Source: Zoogloea sp.
GTDB taxonomy: Bacteria; Pseudomonadota; Gammaproteobacteria; Burkholderiales; Rhodocyclaceae
DNA length: 64,000 nt
Direction of reading: 5' to 3'
Assembly (NCBI GenBank): GCA_016703645.1
Contig: JADJBR010000007.1
Location: 1,054,001 to 1,118,000 of the forward strand
This document shows positions 56,201 through 64,000 of the stretch, one piece after another. Every line of letters starts with the position of its first letter. The first letter of the stretch is position 1. The notes beneath the pieces are model-generated. The model worked only from the letters and a program-made list of their open reading frames with translations. It made no database searches and had not been told where the DNA came from. The translations under genes and the position numbers were made by a program.

Positions 56201-56629
56201 TTACGGGGGTGGGGTGTTCAGGGCGGCGCGGGCGGCGACTTCGTCCTTGCGGATGACACTGGCGGGTTCGCCGCCGATGGCCCAGTCCTGGGGTTCGACA
56301 CGGCGGCAGCTGCCGCGCACCAGATCGCGGCGCACCCCCAGGGCGTCCACCAGCAGGTCGGTGAAACCACGCATCAGGCGGTGCCGGTCTTCCAGGGGAC
56401 GACCGTCGAGAACGATGAATTCGAAATAGGGGGCGTGCAGGCCGTTGTGGGCTGCCAGACCACCGGCCAGGGCGAAATGCGTCGCCTTGTGCAGGGTGAT
56501 GAAGGCCCTCACCCGCTCCATCGGCGCCTTGAGCACTTCGGCGTACAACTGGCAGGCGCCGATCAGCAGGCGCTCGTCCTGGGCGGGGGTGGTCAGGCCT
56601 TCGACCAGATGAAAGTTCACGATGGGCAT
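56201..56629 (-). CDS. tautomerase-superfamily protein
   Basis: A 142-residue protein with the N-terminal Pro (after Met) that acts as the catalytic base in this superfamily (MPIVNFHLVEGLTTPAQDERL). Its length is twice that of 4-oxalocrotonate tautomerase, as in the cis-CaaD-like or fused members: two similar halves, the second beginning APYFEFIVLDGRPLEDRHRL. A good GGAG precedes the ATG. It is the last gene of the meta operon. It may tautomerise a pathway dienol, but the reaction is uncertain. Confidence 0.8.
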   Translation of the reverse strand: MPIVNFHLVEGLTTPAQDERLLIGACQLYAEVLKAPMERVRAFITLHKATHFALAGGLAAHNGLHAPYFEFIVLDGRPLEDRHRLMRGFTDLLVDALGVRRDLVRGSCRRVEPQDWAIGGEPASVIRKDEVAARAALNTPPP

Positions 56630-56648
56630 GTTCGGGACTCCGGGGGAA

Positions 56649-57404
56649 TCAAGGCAGGCCGCGACGGCGGCCGGAGTCCAGCATCAGGCTGGAGCCGGTC
56701 ATGGCGTCGGCCTCGGGTGCCAGCAGGATGGACACGGCCCAGGCCACCTGCTCCGGCGTGGTGAAACGGCCGATGGAAGACTCGGCCAGCATGCCGGCCA
56801 TCACCTCGTCCACGCTGATGCCGCGCAGGGCTGCCCGATCGGCGGCAACGCGACGCAGACGCTCGGTGTCGGCCGGCCCGGGGGCAATCAGGTGGGCCGT
56901 CACGCCCCGGGGGCCGTAGGCCAGGCTGAGCTGGCGTACCACATTCGCCAGGGCGGCGTTGGCCACCCCCGCCGAGGCCGCGTAGGCGGTGGGCTCGAAG
57001 CCGTAGTGGCCGCCGATAGCGACGATCCGCGACCCCGCCGCCAGCCGGCCGTCCACCGCCCGGGTCAGGCGCAGCAGGCCGCCCACCTTGATGTTGACGG
57101 CGTCCACCATGCTCCCGGTGGGCGCCGTGAGGATGCCGCCGGCCACGGCGACCCCCGGCCCATGCACCACCATGCGCACGGGCCGGTCCACCGCGGCGGC
57201 AATCGCCTCAATGGCCGCATCGTCGGCGATGTCGGCGGCACAGGCCACCAGGCCCGGCACCCTGTCCCGCAGGGCGGCCAGGGAATCAACGCTGCGTGCC
57301 ACGGCCACCACGCCAAGGCCTGCGGCGGCGAGGCGATCCACCATGGCCTTGCCAAAGGCGCCGGTCGCACCGACGACGACGGCCAGTTCCGCTTGTCTGT
57401 CCAT
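56649..57404 (-). CDS. short-chain dehydrogenase/reductase
   Basis: A 251-residue SDR. The nucleotide-binding loop is VVVGATGAFGKAM, then ADIADDAA and HGPGVAVAG in place of the usual NNAG. The active-site Tyr and Lys are not in the standard YxxxK spacing: the region reads GGHYGFEPTAYAASAGVANAA, with no Lys four residues after Tyr. It may be an atypical or inactive SDR. AAGGAG precedes the start, and 19 bp separate it from the tautomerase. Confidence 0.82.
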   Translation of the reverse strand: MDRQAELAVVVGATGAFGKAMVDRLAAAGLGVVAVARSVDSLAALRDRVPGLVACAADIADDAAIEAIAAAVDRPVRMVVHGPGVAVAGGILTAPTGSMVDAVNIKVGGLLRLTRAVDGRLAAGSRIVAIGGHYGFEPTAYAASAGVANAALANVVRQLSLAYGPRGVTAHLIAPGPADTERLRRVAADRAALRGISVDEVMAGMLAESSIGRFTTPEQVAWAVSILLAPEADAMTGSSLMLDSGRRRGLP

Positions 57405-57421
57405 ATGAAGGGCTCCTTCGA

Positions 57422-58486
57422 TCAGGCTGCCACGGCCTTGAGCAGGCCACGTTCGCGGGCCATGGTCATGGCCGTATCCATGATCATGTCCTCCTGGCCG
57501 CCGATCATCTTCCGGCGCCCCAGCTCCACCAGGATGTCCCGGGCTGAAACGCCGAAACGGTCGGCCGCACGCTTCGAATGTAGCAGGAAGGTGGAGTACA
57601 CCCCGGCGAAGCCAAGGGTCAGGGATTCCCGATCGACGCGCACCACGTGTTCCATCATGGGCACGATGATCTCCTCGGCCACATCCATGAGCTTGAAGAG
57701 ATCGACCCCGGTCTCGATGCCCATGCGCTCGCAGACGGCGGCAAAGACCTCCAGCGGGGTGTTGCCCGCGCCGGCCCCCAGCCCCGCGGCGGAGCCGTCG
57801 ATGCGGGTGGCACCGGCCTCGATGGCGGCGATGGAGTTGGCGATGCCCATGCCCAGGTTGTGGTGGCCATGAAAGCCGATCTCGGTTTCGGGCTTGAGCA
57901 CGGCACGCAGGGCGCTGACGCGGGCCTTCACGTCGTCCGGCAGCATGTAGCCGGCACTGTCGGTCACATACACCGTGTGGGCACCGTAGCTCTCCATCAG
58001 CTTGCCCTGCCGGGCGATACCTTCGGGGTCGTTGAGGTGGGCCATCATCAGGAAGCCGGTGGTGTCCATGCCCAGCTTGCGGGCATAGGCGATGTGCTGG
58101 GGTGCGGTGTCGGCCTCGGTGCAGTGGGTGGCCACATGCACGCTGCGCGCCCCGCAGTCGAAGGCGGACTGCAGCTCGCGCATGGTGCCCAGGCCGGGGA
58201 TCAGCAGCACCGACACCTTGGCCTGGGTCATCTTCGCGGCCACGGCCGAGATGTATTCCTCGTTGCTGTGGGGGGCAAAGCCGTGCTGCAGGGAGTTGCC
58301 CCCCAGGCCGGCGCCGTGGGTGACCTGAAGATAGGGCACGCCCGCCGCATCGAGGGCGGTGGCGACGCTCACCATCTGATCAACGCTGATCTGTTCGCGC
58401 TTGGCATGCATGCCGTCGCGCAGGCACATGTCGTGGAGGATGACCTTGCGGCCCTTGAGGCTGGAAGTGTTCGACTGACTCATCAT
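57422..58486 (-). CDS. dmpG: 4-hydroxy-2-oxovalerate aldolase
   Basis: A 354-residue metal-dependent aldolase that splits 4-hydroxy-2-oxovalerate into pyruvate and acetaldehyde. The catalytic RDG is in [18 protein letters not shown]; metal-binding His residues are in [11 protein letters not shown]. The C-terminal domain that channels acetaldehyde to DmpF is present. It overlaps dmpF by 4 nt (ATGA), consistent with the known tight DmpF-DmpG complex. Confidence 0.96.
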   Translation of the reverse strand: MMSQSNTSSLKGRKVILHDMCLRDGMHAKREQISVDQMVSVATALDAAGVPYLQVTHGAGLGGNSLQHGFAPHSNEEYISAVAAKMTQAKVSVLLIPGLGTMRELQSAFDCGARSVHVATHCTEADTAPQHIAYARKLGMDTTGFLMMAHLNDPEGIARQGKLMESYGAHTVYVTDSAGYMLPDDVKARVSALRAVLKPETEIGFHGHHNLGMGIANSIAAIEAGATRIDGSAAGLGAGAGNTPLEVFAAVCERMGIETGVDLFKLMDVAEEIIVPMMEHVVRVDRESLTLGFAGVYSTFLLHSKRAADRFGVSARDILVELGRRKMIGGQEDMIMDTAMTMARERGLLKAVAA

Positions 58487-59403
58487 GCAATCTCCACTGC
58501 GTTGAGCTGGATGCGCCCGGCCAGGATTTCCTCGGCGAACATCTCGGCGGTGCGGGCGGCGGCGGCGGTCATGATGTCCAGGTTGCCGGCGTAGCGCGGC
58601 AGGTAGTCGCCCAGGCCGGCCACCTCCATGAAGACCTGCACCTTGTTGCCGTCGTAGATCGGGCCATTCACCAGACGGTAACCGGGCACATACTTCTGCA
58701 CCTCCTTGATCATCTGCAGGATGGACTCGGTGATCTTCACGTGGTCCGGCTCGTCATCGGTGAGGCAGGAGATGGTGTTGCGCATGATCATCGGCGGCTC
58801 GGCCGGGTTGATGATGGCCAGGGCCTTGCCCTTGCGCGCACCGCCCACCTTCTCGATGGCGCCGGAGGTGGTGTAGGTGAACTCGTCCAGGTTGGCCCGG
58901 GTGCCCGGCCCCACCGACTTGGAGGCCAGGCTGGCCACGATCTCGGCGTAGGCCACGCTCTGGATGCGCGACACGGCATTGACGATGGGAATCGTCGCCT
59001 GGCCCGCGCAGGAGATCATGTTGACGTTCATCTCCACTTTTTCCGCGTGCTCCCGAAGGTTCACCGGCGGCACGCACAGGGGGCCGATGGCCGCGGGGGT
59101 CAGGTCGATCATCATCACTCCCAGGGCATTGAGCTTGCGGCTGTTCTCCGCATGCACGTAGGCGCTGGTGGCGTCGAAGGCGATCTGGATGTTGTCTTCC
59201 AGCACATGGGGCAGGAGTCCATCCACCCCGTCGGCAGTGGTCTTCAGACCCATCTCCCGGGCACGGGCCAGGCCTTCCGAGGCGGGGTCGATGCCGACCA
59301 TCCACACGGGCTCCAGCACCGGGCTGCGCTGGATCTTGTAGATCAGGTCGGTGCCGATGTTGCCCGAGCCGATCAGGGCACAGCGGATCTTCTTGGTGCT
59401 CAT
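58483..59403 (-). CDS. dmpF: acetaldehyde dehydrogenase (acylating)
   Basis: A 306-residue enzyme making acetyl-CoA from acetaldehyde, NAD and CoA. The Rossmann motif is [12 protein letters not shown], the catalytic Cys is in [12 protein letters not shown], and [16 protein letters not shown] follows. ATG 59403 ([12 protein letters not shown]) is chosen; the longer frame starting at 59517 overlaps dmpI. Four-nt overlaps on both sides show translational coupling. Confidence 0.96.
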   Translation of the reverse strand: MSTKKIRCALIGSGNIGTDLIYKIQRSPVLEPVWMVGIDPASEGLARAREMGLKTTADGVDGLLPHVLEDNIQIAFDATSAYVHAENSRKLNALGVMMIDLTPAAIGPLCVPPVNLREHAEKVEMNVNMISCAGQATIPIVNAVSRIQSVAYAEIVASLASKSVGPGTRANLDEFTYTTSGAIEKVGGARKGKALAIINPAEPPMIMRNTISCLTDDEPDHVKITESILQMIKEVQKYVPGYRLVNGPIYDGNKVQVFMEVAGLGDYLPRYAGNLDIMTAAAARTAEMFAEEILAGRIQLNAVEIA

Positions 59404-59615
59404 GCGGTTTTCTCCTGGGTCCGGGCGGCGGCGCGCTGGGCCATGGTCTGGCCGGCGACGTAAAAGCCGTCGCCAGCGTGTTCGGTGATGAGGATGCGCA
59501 CCGTGTCGGCGCTGCACTCCAGGCTCTTTGCCACCGCCTCGGTCACCGCAGCGGCGACCTTGTTCTTCTGCTCGGTGGTGCGGCCCACCATCATGTGCAT
59601 TTCGATGATTGGCAT
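59400..59615 (-). CDS. dmpI: 4-oxalocrotonate (2-hydroxymuconate) tautomerase
   Basis: A 71-residue tautomerase, [20 protein letters not shown], with catalytic Pro1 after Met removal and Arg in position 11-12. It converts 2-hydroxymuconate to 2-oxo-3-hexenedioate. It overlaps dmpF by 4 nt. Confidence 0.93.
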   Translation of the reverse strand: MPIIEMHMMVGRTTEQKNKVAAAVTEAVAKSLECSADTVRILITEHAGDGFYVAGQTMAQRAAARTQEKTA

Positions 59616-59666
59616 GGGGCTGTCTCCGGGGGTTGGGGGAATGCTGTTTCTGCCATGGGCGCGTCG

Positions 59667-61319
59667 CTACTCGACGAAGCGCATGGATACGCTGCCAAGC
59701 GCCTGGAAGCGGGCAATCACGTTGTCACCGGGCTTCACGGCGATGGCCTCGGTGATGCCGCCGCTCATCACGAAGCTGCCGGCGGGTAGCCCTTCGCCCA
59801 GCTCGGCCAGGATGTTCACCAGCATGGCGATGGCCTCGGCCGGGTGGCCGAGCACGGCGGCAGAGGCCGCCATGGCCACCAGCTCGCCGTTCTTCTCCAT
59901 CACCACGCCCAGGGTGTCCAGGTCGATGTCTTCCACGTAGCGCGCCCGGCCGCCGCCCACAAAGCGGGCCGACGAGCCGTTGTCGGCCACCACGCTGGGC
60001 AGGTCGAACTTGAAGCCGGAGAAGCGCGAATCGATGATCTCCACCGCCGGCAGCACGTAGTCGGTGGCGTCCAGCACGTCCTGGCGGGTGCAGCCGGGGC
60101 CTTGCAGGGCCTTCTTCATCACGAAGGCCACCTCGCATTCGACGCGGGGGTGCACCAGGTCAGCGGTGGAGATGGCCGAATTTTCGGGTCGGGCCATGCG
60201 GTCGGTGAGGAAGCCGATGGAGGGCACATTGACGCCCATCTGGATCATCTTGGCCTTCGAGGTCAGGCCCGCCTTCCAGCCCACCTGCTTGTGACCGGCC
60301 GCCAGGAAGCGCTGCCGCAGCGCCATCTGCACGGCGTAGCCGTCACCGATGGTCATGCCCGGGTATTCGTCGGTGAGCTTGGGGATGGCGTAGGCACGGG
60401 TCTGGGCACCTTCGATACGCTCACACAGGCGCACGATGTCCTCGCGGCCCAGGGTGAGGTTCATGCCGGCGGTGCTGCTGCCAGATCGGGCCTCGCTGCC
60501 AGGTGCGGCCGCAGGGGTGGCAGCGGTGGCGCTCTGCCCCGCAAACTTCACCCGGCAACTGCCCAGGCCACCCACGGTGCACACCAGTTCGTCGCCATCG
60601 ACCACCGGCACCAGGGCCGACTGCGATCCCGACAGGATCACCTCGCCGGCCTTGAAGGGAATGCCCAGCTCGCCCAGGGTGTTGGCCAGCCAGGCCACCG
60701 CGTTGGCGGGGGAGCCCTGCACCGCGGCACCGACGCCCGTGGAAAACAGCTCGCCGTTCTTCTCCAGCACCATGCCGGCCAGGGTGAGGTCCAGCCTGCG
60801 CGGATCGCCCCGGGTGTTGCCCAGCACGTACACGCCGCAGGAGGCGTTGTCCGCCACCGTGTCCTGGATCTTGATCTTCCAGTCGGTGATGCGCGAATCG
60901 ACGATCTCGAAACAGGGCAGCACGTAGTCGGTGGCGCGGATCACGTCCATGGCGGTGATGCCCGGGCCTTTCAGATCCTCCTTGAGCACGAAGGCCAGCT
61001 CGGCCTCGGCCTTGGGCTGGATGAGCCGGCCGAGGTCGATGGTGTCACCTTCGGTGTAAACCATGCCCGACAGCAGGATGCCGAAATCGGGCTGGTACAC
61101 GCCCAGGAAATCCTGCACCGGCTTGCTGGTGGCGCCAATCTTCTTGCCGATCACTTTCTCGCCGGCCGCCACGCGGCGGGCCACGAAGCGCTCCTGGATG
61201 CGGTAGGCGTCGGCGATGGTGATGTCCGGCTCACGCTCCAGCAGGGGGCGGATGGGACGGCAGCGGACGAAGGCTTCATAGAGCTCGTCGCCGTACTGTT
61301 GGATCTTTTCGTCGTTCAT
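59667..61319 (-). CDS. fused 2-hydroxypenta-2,4-dienoate hydratase (DmpE) and 4-oxalocrotonate decarboxylase (DmpH)
   Basis: One uninterrupted 550-residue frame holds two full enzymes of the same fold. Residues 1-262 are DmpE-like ([46 protein letters not shown]). An Ala/Ser/Gly-rich linker follows (about 263-285, [20 protein letters not shown]). Residues 286-550 are DmpH-like ([46 protein letters not shown]). In Pseudomonas the two are separate genes whose products form a complex and pass on an unstable dienol. The DmpH part starts with ATG 60464 but has no ribosome binding site, so a true fusion is likely. Confidence 0.93.
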   Translation of the reverse strand: MNDEKIQQYGDELYEAFVRCRPIRPLLEREPDITIADAYRIQERFVARRVAAGEKVIGKKIGATSKPVQDFLGVYQPDFGILLSGMVYTEGDTIDLGRLIQPKAEAELAFVLKEDLKGPGITAMDVIRATDYVLPCFEIVDSRITDWKIKIQDTVADNASCGVYVLGNTRGDPRRLDLTLAGMVLEKNGELFSTGVGAAVQGSPANAVAWLANTLGELGIPFKAGEVILSGSQSALVPVVDGDELVCTVGGLGSCRVKFAGQSATAATPAAAPGSEARSGSSTAGMNLTLGREDIVRLCERIEGAQTRAYAIPKLTDEYPGMTIGDGYAVQMALRQRFLAAGHKQVGWKAGLTSKAKMIQMGVNVPSIGFLTDRMARPENSAISTADLVHPRVECEVAFVMKKALQGPGCTRQDVLDATDYVLPAVEIIDSRFSGFKFDLPSVVADNGSSARFVGGGRARYVEDIDLDTLGVVMEKNGELVAMAASAAVLGHPAEAIAMLVNILAELGEGLPAGSFVMSGGITEAIAVKPGDNVIARFQALGSVSMRFVE

Positions 61320-61353
61320 TCGGGTGTCCTCTTCCAGGGAATCGATCCGCCGA

Positions 61354-62814
61354 TCACAGCTTCACGCAGACGTTCCGGGTCTCGGTGTAGAACTCCAGCG
61401 AATGCACCCCGCCCTCGCGGCCGATGCCCGACTGCTTCGAGCCGCCAAAGGCCGTGCGCAGGTCGCGCAGGAACCAGCTGTTGATCCAGGTGATGCCCAC
61501 CTCGATACGCGCCGCCATGCGGTGGGCGCGGGCCAGGTGGGTGGTCCAGATCGTGGTGGAGAGGCCATAGTCGGTGTCGTTGGCCAGGGCCACCACCTCG
61601 TTCTCGCTGTCGAAGGGGCGGATGTGGCAGCACGGGCCGAAGATCTCCTCCTGCACCACGGCTGCGGTTTCGGGCAGGCCGGTCCAGATGGTGGGCTGCA
61701 CCCAGGCACCCTCGGCCAGCTCGCCGGGCATGTCGGGTACGCCGCCCCCGGTCACCACGGTGGCGCCCTCCTCCACCGCCTTGCGGTAGTAGGACAGCAC
61801 CTTCCGGCGGTGCTCCTGGCTGATCAGGGGGCCGTAGTTGGCGGCCGGGTCATCGGGCCGGCCAAACTTCACCGCCTCCGCCCTGGCCATGAGGGCCTGC
61901 ACGAAGCGCTCGAAGATGGGCCGCTCCACATACACCCGCTCGGTGCCCAGGCACACCTGCCCGGTATTGAGGAAGGCGGAGCGGAAGATGCCATCCACCG
62001 CCGCGTCAAAGTCGGCGTCGGCAAACACGATGCCGGCGTTCTTGCCGCCCAGCTCGAAGGACACGTCGCGCATGCCGTCGGAGGCCGCCTTCATGATGGC
62101 CGCGCCGGTGCGCGTCTCGCCGGTGAAGGTGATGGCATCCACGCCCGGGTGACGGGTCAGGAACTCGCCGGCCGAGTCCGGCCCGAAGCCCTGCACCACG
62201 TTATAGACGCCCTTGGGGATGCCCACTGCGTTCATCACCTCGCCCAGCAGGGCCGCCGTGTGGGGCGACTCCTCGGAGGGCTTCACCACCACGGTGTTGC
62301 CGCAGGCCAGGGCCGGACCCACCTTCCAGGTCATCAGCAGGAAGGGCGCGTTCCACGGACTGATCACACCCACCACGCCCTTGGGTGCACGAACCGCGTA
62401 GTTGAGGGCGCCCCGGCCGTCGGGCGTGGACATCTGGAAGGTCTCGGTGGGCACGTTCTTGACCACGTCGGCAAAGACCTTGAAGTTGGCCGCGCCGCGG
62501 GGGATGAACACATGGCGCATGACGTGGGAGGGCTGGCCGGTGTCGGCCATCTCGGCGGCCACGAAGTCCTCGAAGCGGCGGGTGATCTCGTCGGCCACGC
62601 CGTAGAGCAGATCGACACGCTGATCCACGGTCAGTCCGCCCCACTCGCCATGGAGGGCTGCGCGGGCGGCACATACCGCCGCGTCCACCTCGTCGCGCCC
62701 CGCCTCGGTGATGCGGGCGATCACGCTGTTGTCCAGGGGCGAGCGCTTCTCGAAGGTCTTGCCGCTGAGCCCGGCGGTGTATTCGCCGCCGATGAAGTTC
62801 TGGATGAGACGCAT
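61354..62814 (-). CDS. dmpC: 2-hydroxymuconic semialdehyde dehydrogenase
   Basis: A 486-residue aldehyde dehydrogenase: PWNAPFLLMTWKVGPALA, the general base in SFELGGKNAGIVF and the nucleophile Cys in NTGQVCLGTERVYV. It oxidises the ring-cleavage product of catechol to 2-hydroxymuconate, which DmpI and DmpH then process. ATG 62814 (MRLIQNFIGGEYTAG) is preceded by GAGGA; the open frame up to 63153 is not coding. It is the first gene of the operon. Neither catechol 2,3-dioxygenase nor the semialdehyde hydrolase is in this window. Confidence 0.94.
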   Translation of the reverse strand: MRLIQNFIGGEYTAGLSGKTFEKRSPLDNSVIARITEAGRDEVDAAVCAARAALHGEWGGLTVDQRVDLLYGVADEITRRFEDFVAAEMADTGQPSHVMRHVFIPRGAANFKVFADVVKNVPTETFQMSTPDGRGALNYAVRAPKGVVGVISPWNAPFLLMTWKVGPALACGNTVVVKPSEESPHTAALLGEVMNAVGIPKGVYNVVQGFGPDSAGEFLTRHPGVDAITFTGETRTGAAIMKAASDGMRDVSFELGGKNAGIVFADADFDAAVDGIFRSAFLNTGQVCLGTERVYVERPIFERFVQALMARAEAVKFGRPDDPAANYGPLISQEHRRKVLSYYRKAVEEGATVVTGGGVPDMPGELAEGAWVQPTIWTGLPETAAVVQEEIFGPCCHIRPFDSENEVVALANDTDYGLSTTIWTTHLARAHRMAARIEVGITWINSWFLRDLRTAFGGSKQSGIGREGGVHSLEFYTETRNVCVKL

Positions 62815-63303
62815 GCTGTCCTCGATTGGAAGTCTGGAATCGCCAAACCTTGTGGCTGGCATGAAGATCAGTCTATGAACCGGCACCAATACCGTCCAAT
62901 ACCTAATAACAACAGTCTCATTACCGTCTAGGTATGAACTTAAGGGCACGCAACGGCAGACTGTCCGCTGGGGTGTGCTTTTACTGGTGGGCTTTTTTTT
63001 CACCTTGAGCTGGCCGGGATTTTTCCACGGCCGCGTTTGCACACCCGGCCGGCTACGGCGGCGCGGAACTCGCCCTGCGGGCTCAGACAGCCGCGCCGGC
63101 CGCCCGATGCGAGCAGTGTGCAGGGGCGACTTCAGTCGCCCCTGCATGAGCAAGAAAGGGGTCGCCTGCCGGGGCGAGACCCGGCCAACTCAAGGTGAAA
63201 AAATGGAAAGCCGCCCAGTAAAGGCTCAAGCGCAGTGTGACCACCAAGACCACCTGGACAACACAGCTTCGTCAAGGCGCCCGCGAAGCAGCAGGTATCG
63301 CCC
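62815..63303. other. intergenic region: candidate operator, promoter of dmpC and a palindromic repeat relative
   Basis: Near dmpC there are direct repeats CCAATACC at 62886-62893 and 62896-62903 (10-bp spacing) and an inverted repeat TACC-GTCTA-GGTA at 62922-62934, candidate operator sequences. From about 62960 on it holds an inverted, partial relative of the 53.8-54.8 kb repeat (GCGGAACTCGCCCTGCGGGC, GGCGAGACCCGGCC) and a perfect 11-bp hairpin CAGGGGCGACT-TC-AGTCGCCCCTG at 63121-63144. No gene is seen. Confidence 0.55.
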
Positions 63304-64000
63304 TCAAGCCTGCAGGAAGCCGCTCAGGCGGGTGAAGAAGTCCTTGTCGCGCTCGTACTGGGCACTGGAGATCTGTCCGCGATGGGCCTCCAGGGCGGAC
63401 AGGAAATCGCTGACGAGTCGGCGGTAGCTGTCGATGTCGTCGGCCTTGTAGGCGGTGGGCACGTTCTGCCCGTCGATCCGCAGGCCATGGACGGCACCAT
63501 GCATCATCAGGCTGTAGGTGAGCACATCGCCGTCCTCCATGGAGGCCGTCGTCTGGAACCATGCCTCGCGAACGGCGGCGGGGGCCTCCCTGGGCGGGAA
63601 GTGGGCGACGAGGGCCGCGCCCACTTCCTCAAAGCCATCGCGGTTCATGTCAACGCCATAGCCCTCGGGCAGGAGCAGGTTGCGCGCCCCCTCCTCGCTG
63701 ATGGCACCCACGTCGATGGGGTCGGCGAGGCAGTGGTTACGGCGAACCGCCTCCAGTTCCTCGGCGGAGAGACTGCCGAGGAACTGGCGGGCATTGCCCA
63801 TGGCGCCGCTGCCATAGGCTTCATCGAGCACCTGGGCGTACCGGGCCTGACTGTCGGAATCCACGCCCCGCAGGGCGGACAGTTCGACATGGGTGCGCCC
63901 GAGGATGGCCTCAAGGGCCTCGGCGGAGGTCGGGCCGGCAGCGCTCGCGCCGCTGGCAGTGCCCTCAACTCGGCCACCGGCGGCCGCAAAGGCAGACTGA
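63304..64000 (-). CDS. hypothetical protein, 5' end beyond window
   Basis: A minus-strand frame ends at 63304 and stays open to the right edge (about 232 codons visible). The first visible part is Ala/Gly/Ser-rich (SAFAAAGGRVEGTASGASAA), then SAEALEAILGRTHVELSALR and a folded-looking domain with RQFLGSLSAEELEAVRRNHC, MNRDGFEEVGAALVAHF and LMMHGAVHGLRIDG. No signal peptide, membrane segment or known motif can be named. An internal GTG at 63864 could also be a start. The function is not recognised. Confidence 0.6.
   Translation of the reverse strand, partial: QSAFAAAGGRVEGTASGASAAGPTSAEALEAILGRTHVELSALRGVDSDSQARYAQVLDEAYGSGAMGNARQFLGSLSAEELEAVRRNHCLADPIDVGAISEEGARNLLLPEGYGVDMNRDGFEEVGAALVAHFPPREAPAAVREAWFQTTASMEDGDVLTYSLMMHGAVHGLRIDGQNVPTAYKADDIDSYRRLVSDFLSALEAHRGQISSAQYERDKDFFTRLSGFLQA

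Noticed and set aside
55812-56764. Plus-strand frames through the 85-bp tandem repeat
   Set aside because: They repeat the same peptide with each 85-bp unit in changing frames and run antisense into the tautomerase and SDR genes.
62815-62960. Sigma-54 promoter upstream of dmpC
   Set aside because: No TGGCAC-N5-TTGC-like pair with correct spacing was found on the minus strand.

Overview
The window looks like a chromosomal stretch of a high-GC aromatic-degrading betaproteobacterium, most likely Rhodocyclales (Zoogloea/Thauera/Azoarcus type). I infer this from the toluene monooxygenase plus lower meta-cleavage genes, the NE0113-family CRISPR protein, the hyp cluster and the style of the intergenic palindromic repeats. 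No rRNA or tRNA gene was seen, so the genus is not proven.

Layout. 1-3.9 kb: a RecQ-type helicase with an N-terminal exonuclease domain (cut by the left edge) and an alpha/beta hydrolase. 4.3-13.1 kb: a defence island of type I restriction genes (hsdR, hsdM, a DUF1016 nuclease, a frameshifted hsdS) and a SIR2-domain protein, ending against the 3' remnant of a TonB-dependent receptor. 13.2-16.5 kb: a secreted protein with DUF3395-like repeats and an intact TonB-dependent receptor. 16.6-27.0 kb, minus strand: toluene 4-monooxygenase operon tmoABCDEF, then a TodX/FadL-type hydrocarbon porin, a TodS-like kinase (frameshifted) and a TodT-like regulator. A good candidate tod box lies upstream of tmoA. 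27.4-46.4 kb, mostly plus strand: a type III-B CRISPR-Cas locus. Its interference operon is cmr1, cas10, cmr3, [RhuM-Fic], cmr4, cmr5, cmr6, [vapBC], cas6, csx16, csx2, closed by a terminator. A second operon follows, cas2-cas1-cas1-like-cas2, then an array of 37 intact and one decayed 37-nt repeats. Two further genes flank a divergent promoter: a DUF1874/Crn2-type ring nuclease candidate and an NE0113-type CARF protein. 46.4-50.1 kb: hypABCDE hydrogenase maturation genes. 50.2-53.7 kb: an AraC regulator divergent from a thiolase and an acyl-CoA dehydrogenase. 53.7-56.2 kb: dense intergenic repeats around a frameshifted HpaI-type aldolase. 56.2-62.8 kb, minus strand: lower meta pathway (dmpC, a fused dmpE-dmpH, dmpI, dmpF, dmpG) with an SDR and a second tautomerase. 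The right edge cuts an unrecognised gene.

How it fits together. Toluene enters through the TodX-like porin, is hydroxylated by the four-component monooxygenase under TodS/TodT-type control, and after ring cleavage (the dioxygenase is not in this window) the semialdehyde is taken to pyruvate and acetyl-CoA by the dmp genes. The CRISPR locus is predicted to make cyclic oligoadenylate. It carries a CARF-HEPN ribonuclease, a CARF-wHTH protein and two candidate signal-degrading proteins (Csx16 and the DUF1874 protein).

Points of most interest: the dual adaptation module with a Cas1-like protein lacking the catalytic motifs; toxin-type genes embedded in the cmr operon; the layered second-messenger genes; two spacers against the same coding segment; the dmpE-dmpH fusion; and a MITE-like repeat that starts at the stop codons of several operon genes. 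Three genes carry single-base frameshifts in or beside short C/G-rich runs, so sequencing error must be excluded before calling them dead.
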